Shown: one piece after another, positions 6,433 to 13,060 of the stretch | Layout of the letters: each line of letters opens with the position of its first letter | How positions within the stretch are numbered: position 1 is the stretch's first letter | Assembly (NCBI GenBank): GCA_007128345.1 | Contig: SKXS01000171.1 | Coordinates: forward strand, 1-17,082 | DNA: 17,082 nt | From: Spirochaetia bacterium | GTDB lineage: Bacteria; Spirochaetota; Spirochaetia; PWKH01 | Direction of reading: 5' to 3' | The notes under the pieces: model-generated | The model's input: only the letters and a program-made list of their open reading frames with translations | The model's database searches: none | Told to the model about the DNA's origin: nothing | Made by a program: the position numbers and the translations under genes

Positions 6433-8016
6433 CTATCTGTTTAACTCTATAGCCTCATAATACCACACACCTGCAGGATGGAGGGAAAAATTACTGATTC
6501 CTACAGCTGTAGCAATTGCCCAGGAAGGCTGCCACAGGTGGATAGCCGGCAGTTCCTCATGGAGGATGATCTGTGATTCATGGTACGCTGCAATACGTTC
6601 AGCTTCAGGAGCGCCTGAGATTGCAATATCCATCAGCCGGTCGAATTCTTCATTCTTCCAAGTCGTGCAGTTCCTGATTCCGTAGCTTCTGAACGCATTC
6701 TCAAGGGCAACATTCATCTCGCCGGTCCGTGCCCCGCCGTCCATAGTCAGCAGTGCAAAATCTGGAGTATCATCGGTGTAGAGCATCTGCATGTACCTGA
6801 CAATTTCAGGATAAATCTGAGCGCCTTCAATCAGGTCGATGCCTATGTCTATGCCGAACGCCCTGAACTCACTCTGCATAGCCTCAAAGAGTTCCAGTTC
6901 TCTCGCCATCTTGTTTCCAGTAATGATGTCAAGCTGCAGCTCTTCACCGTTTTTCTCGTAGATTCCTCTGGCGTTCTTTCTCCAGCCTGACTCCCTCAGC
7001 AGCCTGTCCGCTTCAGCAGGATCATAGGTGTAGGGCAGTTCAAGAAAACCAATCTGCCCAGGTACTCCGTAGCCGTGCAGAGGCCGGCCGTATTCCTCAA
7101 GTATAGCGTCAATGATCATCACATAGTCGATGGCATGGGTGAGCGCCCTTCGCACATTGAGATCAGAGAGGAACGGATGGGAGACATTGACCTGCCACCG
7201 TATGTACCGGGGTTCAGCCTCAATAATCAGATTGACAGATGGATCAGCATCCAGGGTCGGGATAGCCTCAGGAGGCAGCTGGGTGGTTATATGCACATCA
7301 CCTGCCTGGAGGGACATAGTCCTGGTACCCGCTTCAGGGATTATCCTGAACTGAATTCCATCCACTGCCGGGACGCCTCCCCAGTAGTCCTGGTTTGCAA
7401 CCAGGTCAATGTGGGAACCCCGTGACCAATTCTGGAATGCAAAGGGTCCTGTGCCGCTGGGTTCAATTGCATAGCGGTCACCCATCTCAAGAGCCAGTTT
7501 AGCATCATGGATTCCATTGAACGGCAGAGCCAGGAAAGCCGTAGCAGGTCCGTAGGGCGATTCAGCGATAATATCGATGGTGTATTCATCTAAGACCACA
7601 GCCTCTTTCATCCAGCCCATGTATGCTTTTGCAAGTCCTGGATTGTCCGGGTCAATCATCCGGTCAATATGCATCTTCACTGCCTCAGCATTGAAAGGAT
7701 TTCCGGAGTGGAACTGTATCCCTTCCCTGAGCCAAAATCGGTAAGTTACCTCATCAAGCTGCTCCCATTCCCTGGCAAGCCATGGAACGAGATTCATGTC
7801 TTCGTCAAATCGAATGAGGTTCTCATAGATAGCCTGTGCTACGTCAAGCGAAGCTGTCGTAGTGTCGGCATGGAGGTCAAGCGCACCGGGTTCCACCGAT
7901 AATGCTATTTTGACCGTCCTGTCCACCACTGCTTCACGCTGTCCTGCGGCAAAGACGTGTACGGTGCTCAGCAGCAATACTGCCAGCAATACTGAGACTA
8001 AACCTTTCTTAATCAT
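6433..8016 (-). CDS. dppA: extracellular solute-binding protein, family 5 (DppA/OppA type)
   Basis: This 527-residue binding protein delivers substrate to the permeases encoded downstream. It starts MIKKGLVSVLLAVLLLSTVH, a signal peptide with probable cleavage near VFA-AGQRE. There is no lipobox cysteine, so a soluble periplasmic or non-lipid-anchored form is likely. Family-5 marks include the early NLIRFDEDMNLVPWLAREWE block, VTYRFWLREGIQFHSG, the later VRRALTHAIDY and the YDPAEADRLLRESGW repeat-type motif. The ATG at 8016 is chosen over an upstream frame extension because AGGAGG (8021-8026) precedes it and the signal peptide begins there. Family 5 members bind peptides but also nickel, haem, sugars and other solutes, so a non-peptide ligand is possible. 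The FAAGQRE ending is spirochaete-like. Confidence 0.92.
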   Translation of the reverse strand: MIKKGLVSVLLAVLLLSTVHVFAAGQREAVVDRTVKIALSVEPGALDLHADTTTASLDVAQAIYENLIRFDEDMNLVPWLAREWEQLDEVTYRFWLREGIQFHSGNPFNAEAVKMHIDRMIDPDNPGLAKAYMGWMKEAVVLDEYTIDIIAESPYGPATAFLALPFNGIHDAKLALEMGDRYAIEPSGTGPFAFQNWSRGSHIDLVANQDYWGGVPAVDGIQFRIIPEAGTRTMSLQAGDVHITTQLPPEAIPTLDADPSVNLIIEAEPRYIRWQVNVSHPFLSDLNVRRALTHAIDYVMIIDAILEEYGRPLHGYGVPGQIGFLELPYTYDPAEADRLLRESGWRKNARGIYEKNGEELQLDIITGNKMARELELFEAMQSEFRAFGIDIGIDLIEGAQIYPEIVRYMQMLYTDDTPDFALLTMDGGARTGEMNVALENAFRSYGIRNCTTWKNEEFDRLMDIAISGAPEAERIAAYHESQIILHEELPAIHLWQPSWAIATAVGISNFSLHPAGVWYYEAIELNR

Positions 8017-8144
8017 ACATCCTCCTAGATTTCTAATTGCGGTCATCTGGAACTTACAGATCCTGAAGCAGTCCACACCATCCAGTACAAAACATAGTGC
8101 ATACGATATGCTGCTGCTGTATTCCCCAAGATTTCCGTTAATTG

Positions 8145-8173
8145 ATCATACCAGCGCCCTATGGATATGTCAA
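8145..8173 (-). promoter_or_regulatory. strong sigma70-type promoter of the peptide-transporter operon
   Basis: TTGACA (8173-8168) is separated by 17 bases from TATGAT (8150-8145), and TGG just before the -10 gives an extended -10 element. Transcription should start near 8138, leaving a leader of about 120 bases before dppA. The leader holds no obvious riboswitch or attenuator. The AT-rich 8174-8268 stretch upstream contains GGCAAATAT and an ATAATTATAT dyad, and no gene. Confidence 0.75.
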
Positions 8174-8268
8174 ACAAAAAACACATTTTCGGCATACTTT
8201 TCCACAATATGATATAACACCTAGAACAGAAGTGGCAAATATAATTATATTGTAAATGGAATTATCAG

Positions 8269-8301
8269 TATAACGGGAGAGCGGAATGCTCTCCCGTTAT
8301 A
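8269..8301 (-). terminator. 14-bp hairpin, likely terminator after the aminotransferase gene
   Basis: A perfect stem pairs 8269-8282 (ATAACGGGAGAGC core) with 8288-8301 around a five-base loop GGAAT. It begins 10 bases after the aminotransferase stop, the expected place for the end of the long minus-strand operon. The following minus-strand bases (ACTGATAATTCC) are not a T-run, so it is an atypical intrinsic terminator or a 3'-end stabiliser. Confidence 0.6.
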
Positions 8302-8311
8302 ACTTATGCCC

Positions 8312-9610
8312 TCATGACAGTTGCTGAAACACTTCCCTGGCTGCGGTGCGTATTGTTGTGTAGAGTTCCTCAATATCTTCGAGATCAACACTTGAGAAGG
8401 CTATTCTCAGATACTTTTCAGGAATAGAGATGCTCCCAATACCATAGGAATCCAGCAGGCGGGTGCGGAGCAGCTCCGAATCCCCTCTGCAGACAAAGGT
8501 CATGAAATAGCCGGAATTAAAGGGAAGCGGCTGGATCGGATCATCGGGAGCATAGGTCCTCAGCACCTCCCTCACTCTGCGGTAGCGCTTCTGAAGCACG
8601 TCACATGCCTCATCCTTCTGCTTTGCGTATTCCGGATCCTTCATTGCCCGTACAATCAGACTCTGGGCAATCTTATTTGAATTTGAAATGGATGAGCGAA
8701 CAGCTCCCATGGTTTTCTTGGTCAGGGCATCATAGCATGCTTCGCTCATCCCCTTGGCCCCGTATGTGATAAAGCCCACCCGGAACCCCCAAGCCAGCTC
8801 CTCTTTCGTTATGCCGTCGACCTTTACCGCCACAATGTGTTCGTGCAGATCAGCCAGCAGACCGAAGAGGGATTCCTTATAGGTATCCTCTTCATAGAAC
8901 AGGCCAAAATATGCATCATCAAGTATGACAAGTATCTTCCTGCCCTCTTCAGCCAGTGCATGCAGGAGGGAAACAATCTGATTTGCCTCGGCCGCAGTGG
9001 GAGAATATCCTGTGGGATTATTGGGGAAGTTCAGCATGAGAATGCATTTCCCCGGATCACCTGAGCGGAGAGCCTTCTCCATCCCGGAGATATTCAACCC
9101 TCCCTCTTCTGTGAAGAACGTGAAGGTCTCCAGCTTCCCGCAGATTCTGTGCTCCACAATCAGCCGGTAGTTTCCCCAGAACATATCCGGTACGATAACC
9201 GTATCCCCCGGATTCACGAAGAGATCCGCGGTCACGGCGATGCCATGGGTCAGCCCTGTGGTGACCACGGGAAGGGAGGTAGGCTTCCCGATAAGGGAAG
9301 GGTTCTTTCGGTCCATTTCCTTCTTCCAGAGCTCCCTGAGCTCCATCACCCCTGCCGTAGGAGCGTAGGGAAACAGCTCCTGCTCACTTAGTTCCGGCAT
9401 CAGCCTGCGCACGCTCGATATGTTCATCGGAACGGATCCGCTGGTGGCCATGCCTATGGTGGCATTGAAACGGTAAGCCTTCTGCGAGGCCTCCGCTGAT
9501 TGGGAGATAATTCCTTTCGGAAAAAAGAATCGCCTCCCAAATTCAGACAGCATTGATCCCGCAGCTGTACCTTCCAGCAGGTTGTTAAGTTCTTTTGCCA
9601 GTGGATTCAT
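8312..9610 (-). CDS. PLP-dependent aminotransferase, class I/II (fold type I)
   Basis: This 432-residue cytosolic enzyme has the fold-I aminotransferase landmarks. They are YAPTAGVMELRELW (82-95), the PLP-contacting NFPNNPTGY (194-202), LDDAYFGLFYE with Asp and Tyr (230-240), Schiff-base Lys269 in GITKEELAWGFRVGF with Arg277, and the carboxylate-binding Arg402 in LRIAFSS. The subfamily is unusual: the lysine context GITKE replaces the common SxSK, so I do not assign a substrate. Context with IorAB and RidA suggests an amino-acid/2-oxo-acid transaminase feeding indolepyruvate-type oxidation; a role in ureidoglycine transamination is a weaker alternative. ATG at 9610 is preferred since GAGAGGAG lies 9 bases upstream, although the frame stays open to 9694. 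It follows carbamate kinase by 40 bases. Confidence 0.88.
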   Translation of the reverse strand: MNPLAKELNNLLEGTAAGSMLSEFGRRFFFPKGIISQSAEASQKAYRFNATIGMATSGSVPMNISSVRRLMPELSEQELFPYAPTAGVMELRELWKKEMDRKNPSLIGKPTSLPVVTTGLTHGIAVTADLFVNPGDTVIVPDMFWGNYRLIVEHRICGKLETFTFFTEEGGLNISGMEKALRSGDPGKCILMLNFPNNPTGYSPTAAEANQIVSLLHALAEEGRKILVILDDAYFGLFYEEDTYKESLFGLLADLHEHIVAVKVDGITKEELAWGFRVGFITYGAKGMSEACYDALTKKTMGAVRSSISNSNKIAQSLIVRAMKDPEYAKQKDEACDVLQKRYRRVREVLRTYAPDDPIQPLPFNSGYFMTFVCRGDSELLRTRLLDSYGIGSISIPEKYLRIAFSSVDLEDIEELYTTIRTAAREVFQQLS

Positions 9611-9650
9611 ATCTGCAAACTCCTCTCGGTATATGTTGTTATGTACCGAA

Positions 9651-10604
9651 TTACGGTACAATACGTGTCCCGGCCTTCTCATGCAGCGCGTCAAGAGCCT
9701 TGTCCAGCGAGGTGATGATTGCCTCTCTGCCGCTCCATTTCACAAACCGTACTGCCGCCTCAACCTTCGGTCCCATGGATCCAGCAAGGAAATGGCCCTC
9801 AGCCATGAACTTTTCGGCTTCTGCTACAGTGATGAGTCCCAGTTCCTTCTGGTTTGGAGTATTAAAGTTGATGCACACTTTTTCCACATCTGTGAGGATC
9901 ATAAACCTGTCGGCATTCACTGCCTGTGCAAGCTTAAATCCGGCGCGGTCTTTATCGATTACCGCATCAACCCCTGAGTAGCTGCCGTCGGCCTCCTTCT
10001 TCACTGGTATTCCTCCTCCCCCGGAAGCAATGACGATGACATCTGCTTCAATCAGGCGTTTGATGGATTCCTTCTCAACAATATCAATCGGTTCCGGTGA
10101 AGGGACAACCCTGCGCCAGCTCTTCTCCGCTCCAGGCTTTGCCTCCTTAACCACATATCCCTTCTCATCCTGGAGCCTCTTCGCCTCCTGTTCTGTATAG
10201 AATGACCCCACCGGCTTAGACGGATTCTGGAAATCAGGGTCTTCAGTTGAAACTTCAACCTGGGTGACTATCGTACACACTGGTATGTCCAGGTTCTCCG
10301 CTGCAAGGTGGTACATTGTCCTGTTCTGTATCATCCACCCGATCTGCCCCTGCGTCATGGCCCCGCATACTGCGAGCGTTTGAGGGGGAATATGATCTTT
10401 TGATTCTTCCTGCTGAATCAGCAGAGAACCAGCCTGCGGTCCATTTCCATGGGTAACCAGGGGGCGGTACCCATCATTTACTAAATGCATGATCTGCTCG
10501 GCTGTCTTGTCGACATTCGCAAACTGCTCCTCTGTTGTTCCGCTTTCATGGGCCTGTTTAATTGCATTACCGCCCAGGGCAATTACAATCAGTTCCTTGC
10601 TCAT
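9651..10604 (-). CDS. arcC: carbamate kinase
   Basis: This 317-residue protein has the normal ArcC length and motifs: ALGGNA (9-14), THGNGPQ (51-57), the KPVGSFY lid segment, RRVVPSPEP, SGGGGIPV, VDAVIDKD, LTDVEK and GSMGPKVEA. It interconverts carbamoyl phosphate plus ADP with carbamate plus ATP. In catabolic loci (arginine deiminase, allantoin or purine breakdown) it runs towards ATP. No arginine deiminase gene is present here, so the carbamoyl phosphate would come from another carbamoyltransferase step. A clear AAAGGAG precedes the ATG. The 121 bases separating it from the upstream aldolase gene contain no good promoter; a GGGAAATTTCA semi-palindrome near 10694 is the only pattern noted. 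Confidence 0.94.
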   Translation of the reverse strand: MSKELIVIALGGNAIKQAHESGTTEEQFANVDKTAEQIMHLVNDGYRPLVTHGNGPQAGSLLIQQEESKDHIPPQTLAVCGAMTQGQIGWMIQNRTMYHLAAENLDIPVCTIVTQVEVSTEDPDFQNPSKPVGSFYTEQEAKRLQDEKGYVVKEAKPGAEKSWRRVVPSPEPIDIVEKESIKRLIEADVIVIASGGGGIPVKKEADGSYSGVDAVIDKDRAGFKLAQAVNADRFMILTDVEKVCINFNTPNQKELGLITVAEAEKFMAEGHFLAGSMGPKVEAAVRFVKWSGREAIITSLDKALDALHEKAGTRIVP

Positions 10605-10725
10605 CGCTTCACTCCTTTACTCAATAATAGTTGTATATTCTTCATCAGCTGCAGGAATGCTGCGTGCTGCATGAATGCATCTGTTACATATGCTGGGAAA
10701 TTTCATCTGCATTTCGGAACAGGGT

Positions 10726-11616
10726 CTATCCCCCAGAAGTGATCCCGCAATAAAGCAGCACCCGATCAAGTTCCCGGGAAAGCATCTCATCTAACTGGGC
10801 TCCGGGGTGACGGACATATGAAGATTGTATCGCCCCCCTCTTCCGGTATACCTCTTTGCGGACTGCCAGGCCTATGCCCGGCTGAAACTCATAGCGCAGC
10901 AGCGGACACATACTATAGAAGCGCTCACGTGCTGCCTGCTTATCACCTCCAGTATACATACGGTATATCTGCTTGAGCACATCGGGATAGGAAAACCCCG
11001 TCATGGTGCCGTCGCTGCCGCGGTCGAGCTCCTCAATGAAGTAGACTCCCCCAAGACCGCCGAGAATGGTCATCTCCGGCGCCAGGGCCCGCAGTGATGA
11101 GATTTTAGGAGCGGGAGGTGCTTCCTCAAGCTTGATGCACCGCACATGCTCCAGTTCCTGATGCAGACGGACAACCAACTGCGTATTCATGAGTATGCCT
11201 GTTGCTGCGGGATAATCATGGAGTATGATGGGAAGATCCACTGCTGCATTTATCCTGCTGTAATAGGACCAAAGTACATCATCGTTCTGCACCGGAGGAG
11301 GCGCGACAAGGAACCCGGATGCTCCCAGCTCAGCAGCCCGCAGGCATGATGCTGCGGCAAGATCCGTTCCTCCAGCACTGCATCCGGCAAAGACGGGCAC
11401 TTCCCCTGCTGCGGCATCAACCACCGCCGTTATGACGGCATCACATTCACTGCGGCTCAGCTTGTGAACCTCTCCCAGGACGCCGAGCACCACCAGGCCG
11501 TCAACACCGAGACTGACAAGAAAACGGGTCAGCGTTATAAGACTTTCCTGATCAAGCGAGCCGTCCATCCGGAACGGTGTCGGCATGATCGTATATACAC
11601 CTGAAAGATGGTTCAT
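10726..11616 (-). CDS. dihydrodipicolinate synthase/N-acetylneuraminate lyase family aldolase, not a typical DapA
   Basis: This 296-residue class I aldolase is typical in length for the DHDPS/NAL superfamily. The Schiff-base lysine is Lys162 (CIKLEEAP) and the catalytic tyrosine is Tyr135 (ILHDYPAATG). The usual GTTGE motif is replaced by GVLGE (45-49), losing both threonines of the DapA proton relay. The DapA tyrosine motif TPYYN is replaced by APPPVQ (105-110). It is therefore unlikely to make dihydrodipicolinate and more likely cleaves or forms another 2-oxo acid, possibly pyruvate-derived. ATG at 11616 is chosen because GGGGAGA (11626-11632) lies about 9 bases upstream; an in-frame ATG at 11637 has no such signal. 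Neighbours are iclR upstream and carbamate kinase downstream. Confidence 0.85.
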   Translation of the reverse strand: MNHLSGVYTIMPTPFRMDGSLDQESLITLTRFLVSLGVDGLVVLGVLGEVHKLSRSECDAVITAVVDAAAGEVPVFAGCSAGGTDLAAASCLRAAELGASGFLVAPPPVQNDDVLWSYYSRINAAVDLPIILHDYPAATGILMNTQLVVRLHQELEHVRCIKLEEAPPAPKISSLRALAPEMTILGGLGGVYFIEELDRGSDGTMTGFSYPDVLKQIYRMYTGGDKQAARERFYSMCPLLRYEFQPGIGLAVRKEVYRKRGAIQSSYVRHPGAQLDEMLSRELDRVLLYCGITSGG

Positions 11617-11631
11617 ACCTACATATCTCCC

Positions 11632-11656
11632 CAGCATTACACCTTGGGTAATGCTG
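11632..11656 (-). other. hairpin/dyad abutting the aldolase ribosome-binding site
   Basis: CAGCATTAC (11632-11640) and GTAATGCTG (11648-11656) form a perfect 9-bp inverted repeat around a seven-base loop. On the minus-strand mRNA its last base is the first G of the GGGGAGA ribosome-binding site. It could modulate translation of the aldolase gene, or be a protein-binding dyad in DNA. No strong promoter was found near it. Confidence 0.5.
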
Positions 11657-11659
11657 AAC

Positions 11660-11673
11660 TATTGATTTCAATA
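11660..11673. promoter_or_regulatory. 14-bp dyad in the iclR-aldolase gap
   Basis: TATTGATTTCAATA is a perfect inverted repeat of six-base arms with a 2-base centre, lying just upstream of the 11632-11656 hairpin. GAAAT half-words flank it (GAAATTTTATTGAAAT on the minus strand). It could be an operator controlling read-through or an internal promoter. AT-rich chance palindromes of this size are not rare. Confidence 0.3.
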
Positions 11674-11726
11674 AAATTTCATTGTCTCTTACAGCTGAAA
11701 GATTCTGCCGGACTGGGTTATTCCTG

Positions 11727-12527
11727 TCAGGCAGGCCGGTAGCCCAAGGCTATGGAAGCCCTGAGGGATACATCCTTAAGGATTGCTCCGATTTCCGGGA
11801 AATCCTTCTGCCTGATTCTCGTAGTCGGCCCCATAACCGAAATAGCGGCTATGATGTTGCCGTCCTTATCCCATACAGGAGCAGCTACGCAGCGGCCGCC
11901 GACTTCCACCTCTTCATCATCTACTGCATATTTCACTGCCCTTACTCGCCTGATCTCCTTGAGCAGCACTTCGGGGTCAGTGGTTGTCTTGCTGGTCATC
12001 CTGGACAGCGGTTCTGACAGCACATGCTCCTGAATCCAGTCATCACTTTTAGAACCCAGCAGGATCTTTCCGCAGGAACTGCAGTGCAGATCAATACTGA
12101 CTCCGATACGGGGCCGACCTACTATCATGTTGCTGCTGAGCACCTGATCAATATAGACTGCATGACTGCCCTCAAGGATGACAAGAGAAGCAGTCTCATT
12201 AGTCCTATCAGAAAGCTCCACCAGGAAGGGATGAATATGTTTAACCAAGTCGAACTTCTTCTCAGCAGCCTTGCCCAGAGCCACCAGCGCAAGGCCAAGA
12301 TTAAACCGCTTGGTTTCACTGTCCTGGCGAATCAGGTTATGGCTCTTCATGGTGTACAGCAGCCTCAGCAGAGTGCTTTTCGGCATCTGCACCATCTTTG
12401 ACAACGTGGCTAAATCGAAGTCTCCCTCTTTGGCAGACATTACATCCAGTATCTTAATTGCCTTATCCAGCGCAAGCACAGAATACGTACGTTTCACCCG
12501 CGGTTTCGCAACTTCACTCTCACCCAT
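11727..12527 (-). CDS. IclR-family transcriptional regulator
   Basis: This 266-residue protein has the IclR architecture. A winged helix-turn-helix occupies about residues 13-75 (LALDKAIKILDVM, then ATLSKMVQMPKSTLLRLLYTM and the wing around DSETKRFNLG), and an effector-binding domain follows to about 260. Domain marks include SLVILEGSHAVYIDQVLS, a GRPRIGVSIDLHCSSCGK ligand-pocket region and AAPVWDKDGNIIAAISVMGP. IclR proteins bind small acids and repress or activate catabolic operons; several control allantoin or aromatic degradation. ATG at 12527 has AGGAG 8 bases upstream (12536-12540) and is preferred over GTG at 12536. It has its own promoter at 12568-12596, overlapped by a dyad, suggesting autoregulation. 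The effector cannot be read from sequence. Confidence 0.92.
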   Translation of the reverse strand: MGESEVAKPRVKRTYSVLALDKAIKILDVMSAKEGDFDLATLSKMVQMPKSTLLRLLYTMKSHNLIRQDSETKRFNLGLALVALGKAAEKKFDLVKHIHPFLVELSDRTNETASLVILEGSHAVYIDQVLSSNMIVGRPRIGVSIDLHCSSCGKILLGSKSDDWIQEHVLSEPLSRMTSKTTTDPEVLLKEIRRVRAVKYAVDDEEVEVGGRCVAAPVWDKDGNIIAAISVMGPTTRIRQKDFPEIGAILKDVSLRASIALGYRPA

Positions 12528-12550
12528 GACCAACACTCCTTATTACTACA

Positions 12551-12566
12551 GAAATATGCAAATTTC
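12551..12566. promoter_or_regulatory. candidate IclR operator over the iclR transcription start
   Basis: GAAATATGCAAATTTC is a 16-bp dyad with a single mismatched pair: the half-sites are GAAATATG and GAAATTTG. It lies immediately downstream of the iclR -10 box, over the expected start of transcription. Its GAAAT...ATTTC arms resemble those of known IclR-family operators, though the central spacing differs. Autorepression is the simplest reading, by inference. Confidence 0.5.
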
Positions 12567-12567
12567 A

Positions 12568-12596
12568 ATAATAATCGCCACTCAAGAAAAACGCAA
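12568..12596 (-). promoter_or_regulatory. sigma70-like promoter of iclR
   Basis: TTGCGT (12596-12591) and TATTAT (12573-12568) are separated by 17 bases on the minus strand, in the 97-base gap after ridA. The start would fall near 12561, giving a leader of about 34 bases to the ATG at 12527. Confidence 0.6.
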
Positions 12597-12624
12597 GGAG
12601 TAGTTGAGAGAATACGCACCTTGC

Positions 12625-12984
12625 TCACACAACACGCTTCCAAGCAATGCACTCAATCTCCACCAATGCATCCGCATGAGGGAGAGATACCACGGCGACA
12701 CAGCTTCTGGCAGGCAGCCGTGAAGGAAACCATGAACGATAGACGGCATTCATTTCCTCAAAATACTTCATGTCGGTGAGAAAAACCGTCATCTTCACCG
12801 CATCATCAAGGGAAAGACCGTAGGGAGCTAGCTCAGCTTCAAGATTGCTCATGATTTGGGCTGTCTGCTCAGCTGCACTGGATGAGACGACTCTCCCGCT
12901 TTTCGGATCCACGCCGATCTTGCCTGACACAAATACAAACTCTCCAGCTTCCCTAGAGGATGAGAACGGCAGTGAACTGCTCAT
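12625..12984 (-). CDS. ridA: RidA/YjgF/YER057c/UK114 family enamine/imine deaminase
   Basis: This 119-residue protein is a typical Rid-family length. The segment PARSCVAVVSLP (91-102) holds Arg93, equivalent to the catalytic Arg105 of E. coli RidA, and VEIECIA (108-114) holds the partner Glu109. VSGKIGVDP and AVKMTVFLTDM complete the family pattern. RidA hydrolyses reactive enamines and imines such as 2-aminoacrylate released by PLP enzymes. Here it may protect or assist the aminotransferase, or act on a ureide-derived imine; RutC of pyrimidine catabolism is a related possibility. AAGGAG lies just before the ATG. It is separated from pyrB by a 76-base gap holding a strong hairpin, and is followed by iclR. 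Confidence 0.9.
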   Translation of the reverse strand: MSSSLPFSSSREAGEFVFVSGKIGVDPKSGRVVSSSAAEQTAQIMSNLEAELAPYGLSLDDAVKMTVFLTDMKYFEEMNAVYRSWFPSRLPARSCVAVVSLPHADALVEIECIAWKRVV

Positions 12985-13010
12985 AGAAGCTCCTTGTTCC
13001 CTATAGCATA

Positions 13011-13043
13011 GAAGCCGCAGCAGATGTTTTCAGCTGCGGCTTC
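13011..13043 (-). terminator. 11-bp GC-rich hairpin after pyrB
   Basis: GAAGCCGCAGC (13011-13021) pairs perfectly with GCTGCGGCTTC (13033-13043) around an 11-base loop, starting 17 bases after the pyrB stop. No T-run follows on the minus strand, so full termination is uncertain; it may attenuate read-through into ridA or protect the upstream mRNA. A weak CTGAAA-N17-TATGCT pair overlaps it and could restart transcription for ridA. Confidence 0.5.
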
Positions 13044-13060
13044 TGGGGATCCGGCATATG

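Noticed and set aside
10605..10725. A promoter or riboswitch in the gap before carbamate kinase
   Set aside because: TATTAT and TATACA words are present, but no -35-like hexamer at a proper distance and no extended conserved fold could be seen.
11695..11727. A possible terminator after iclR (CTGCC...GGCAG)
   Set aside because: The stem is only five bases with a loop of about 20 bases, too weak to call.
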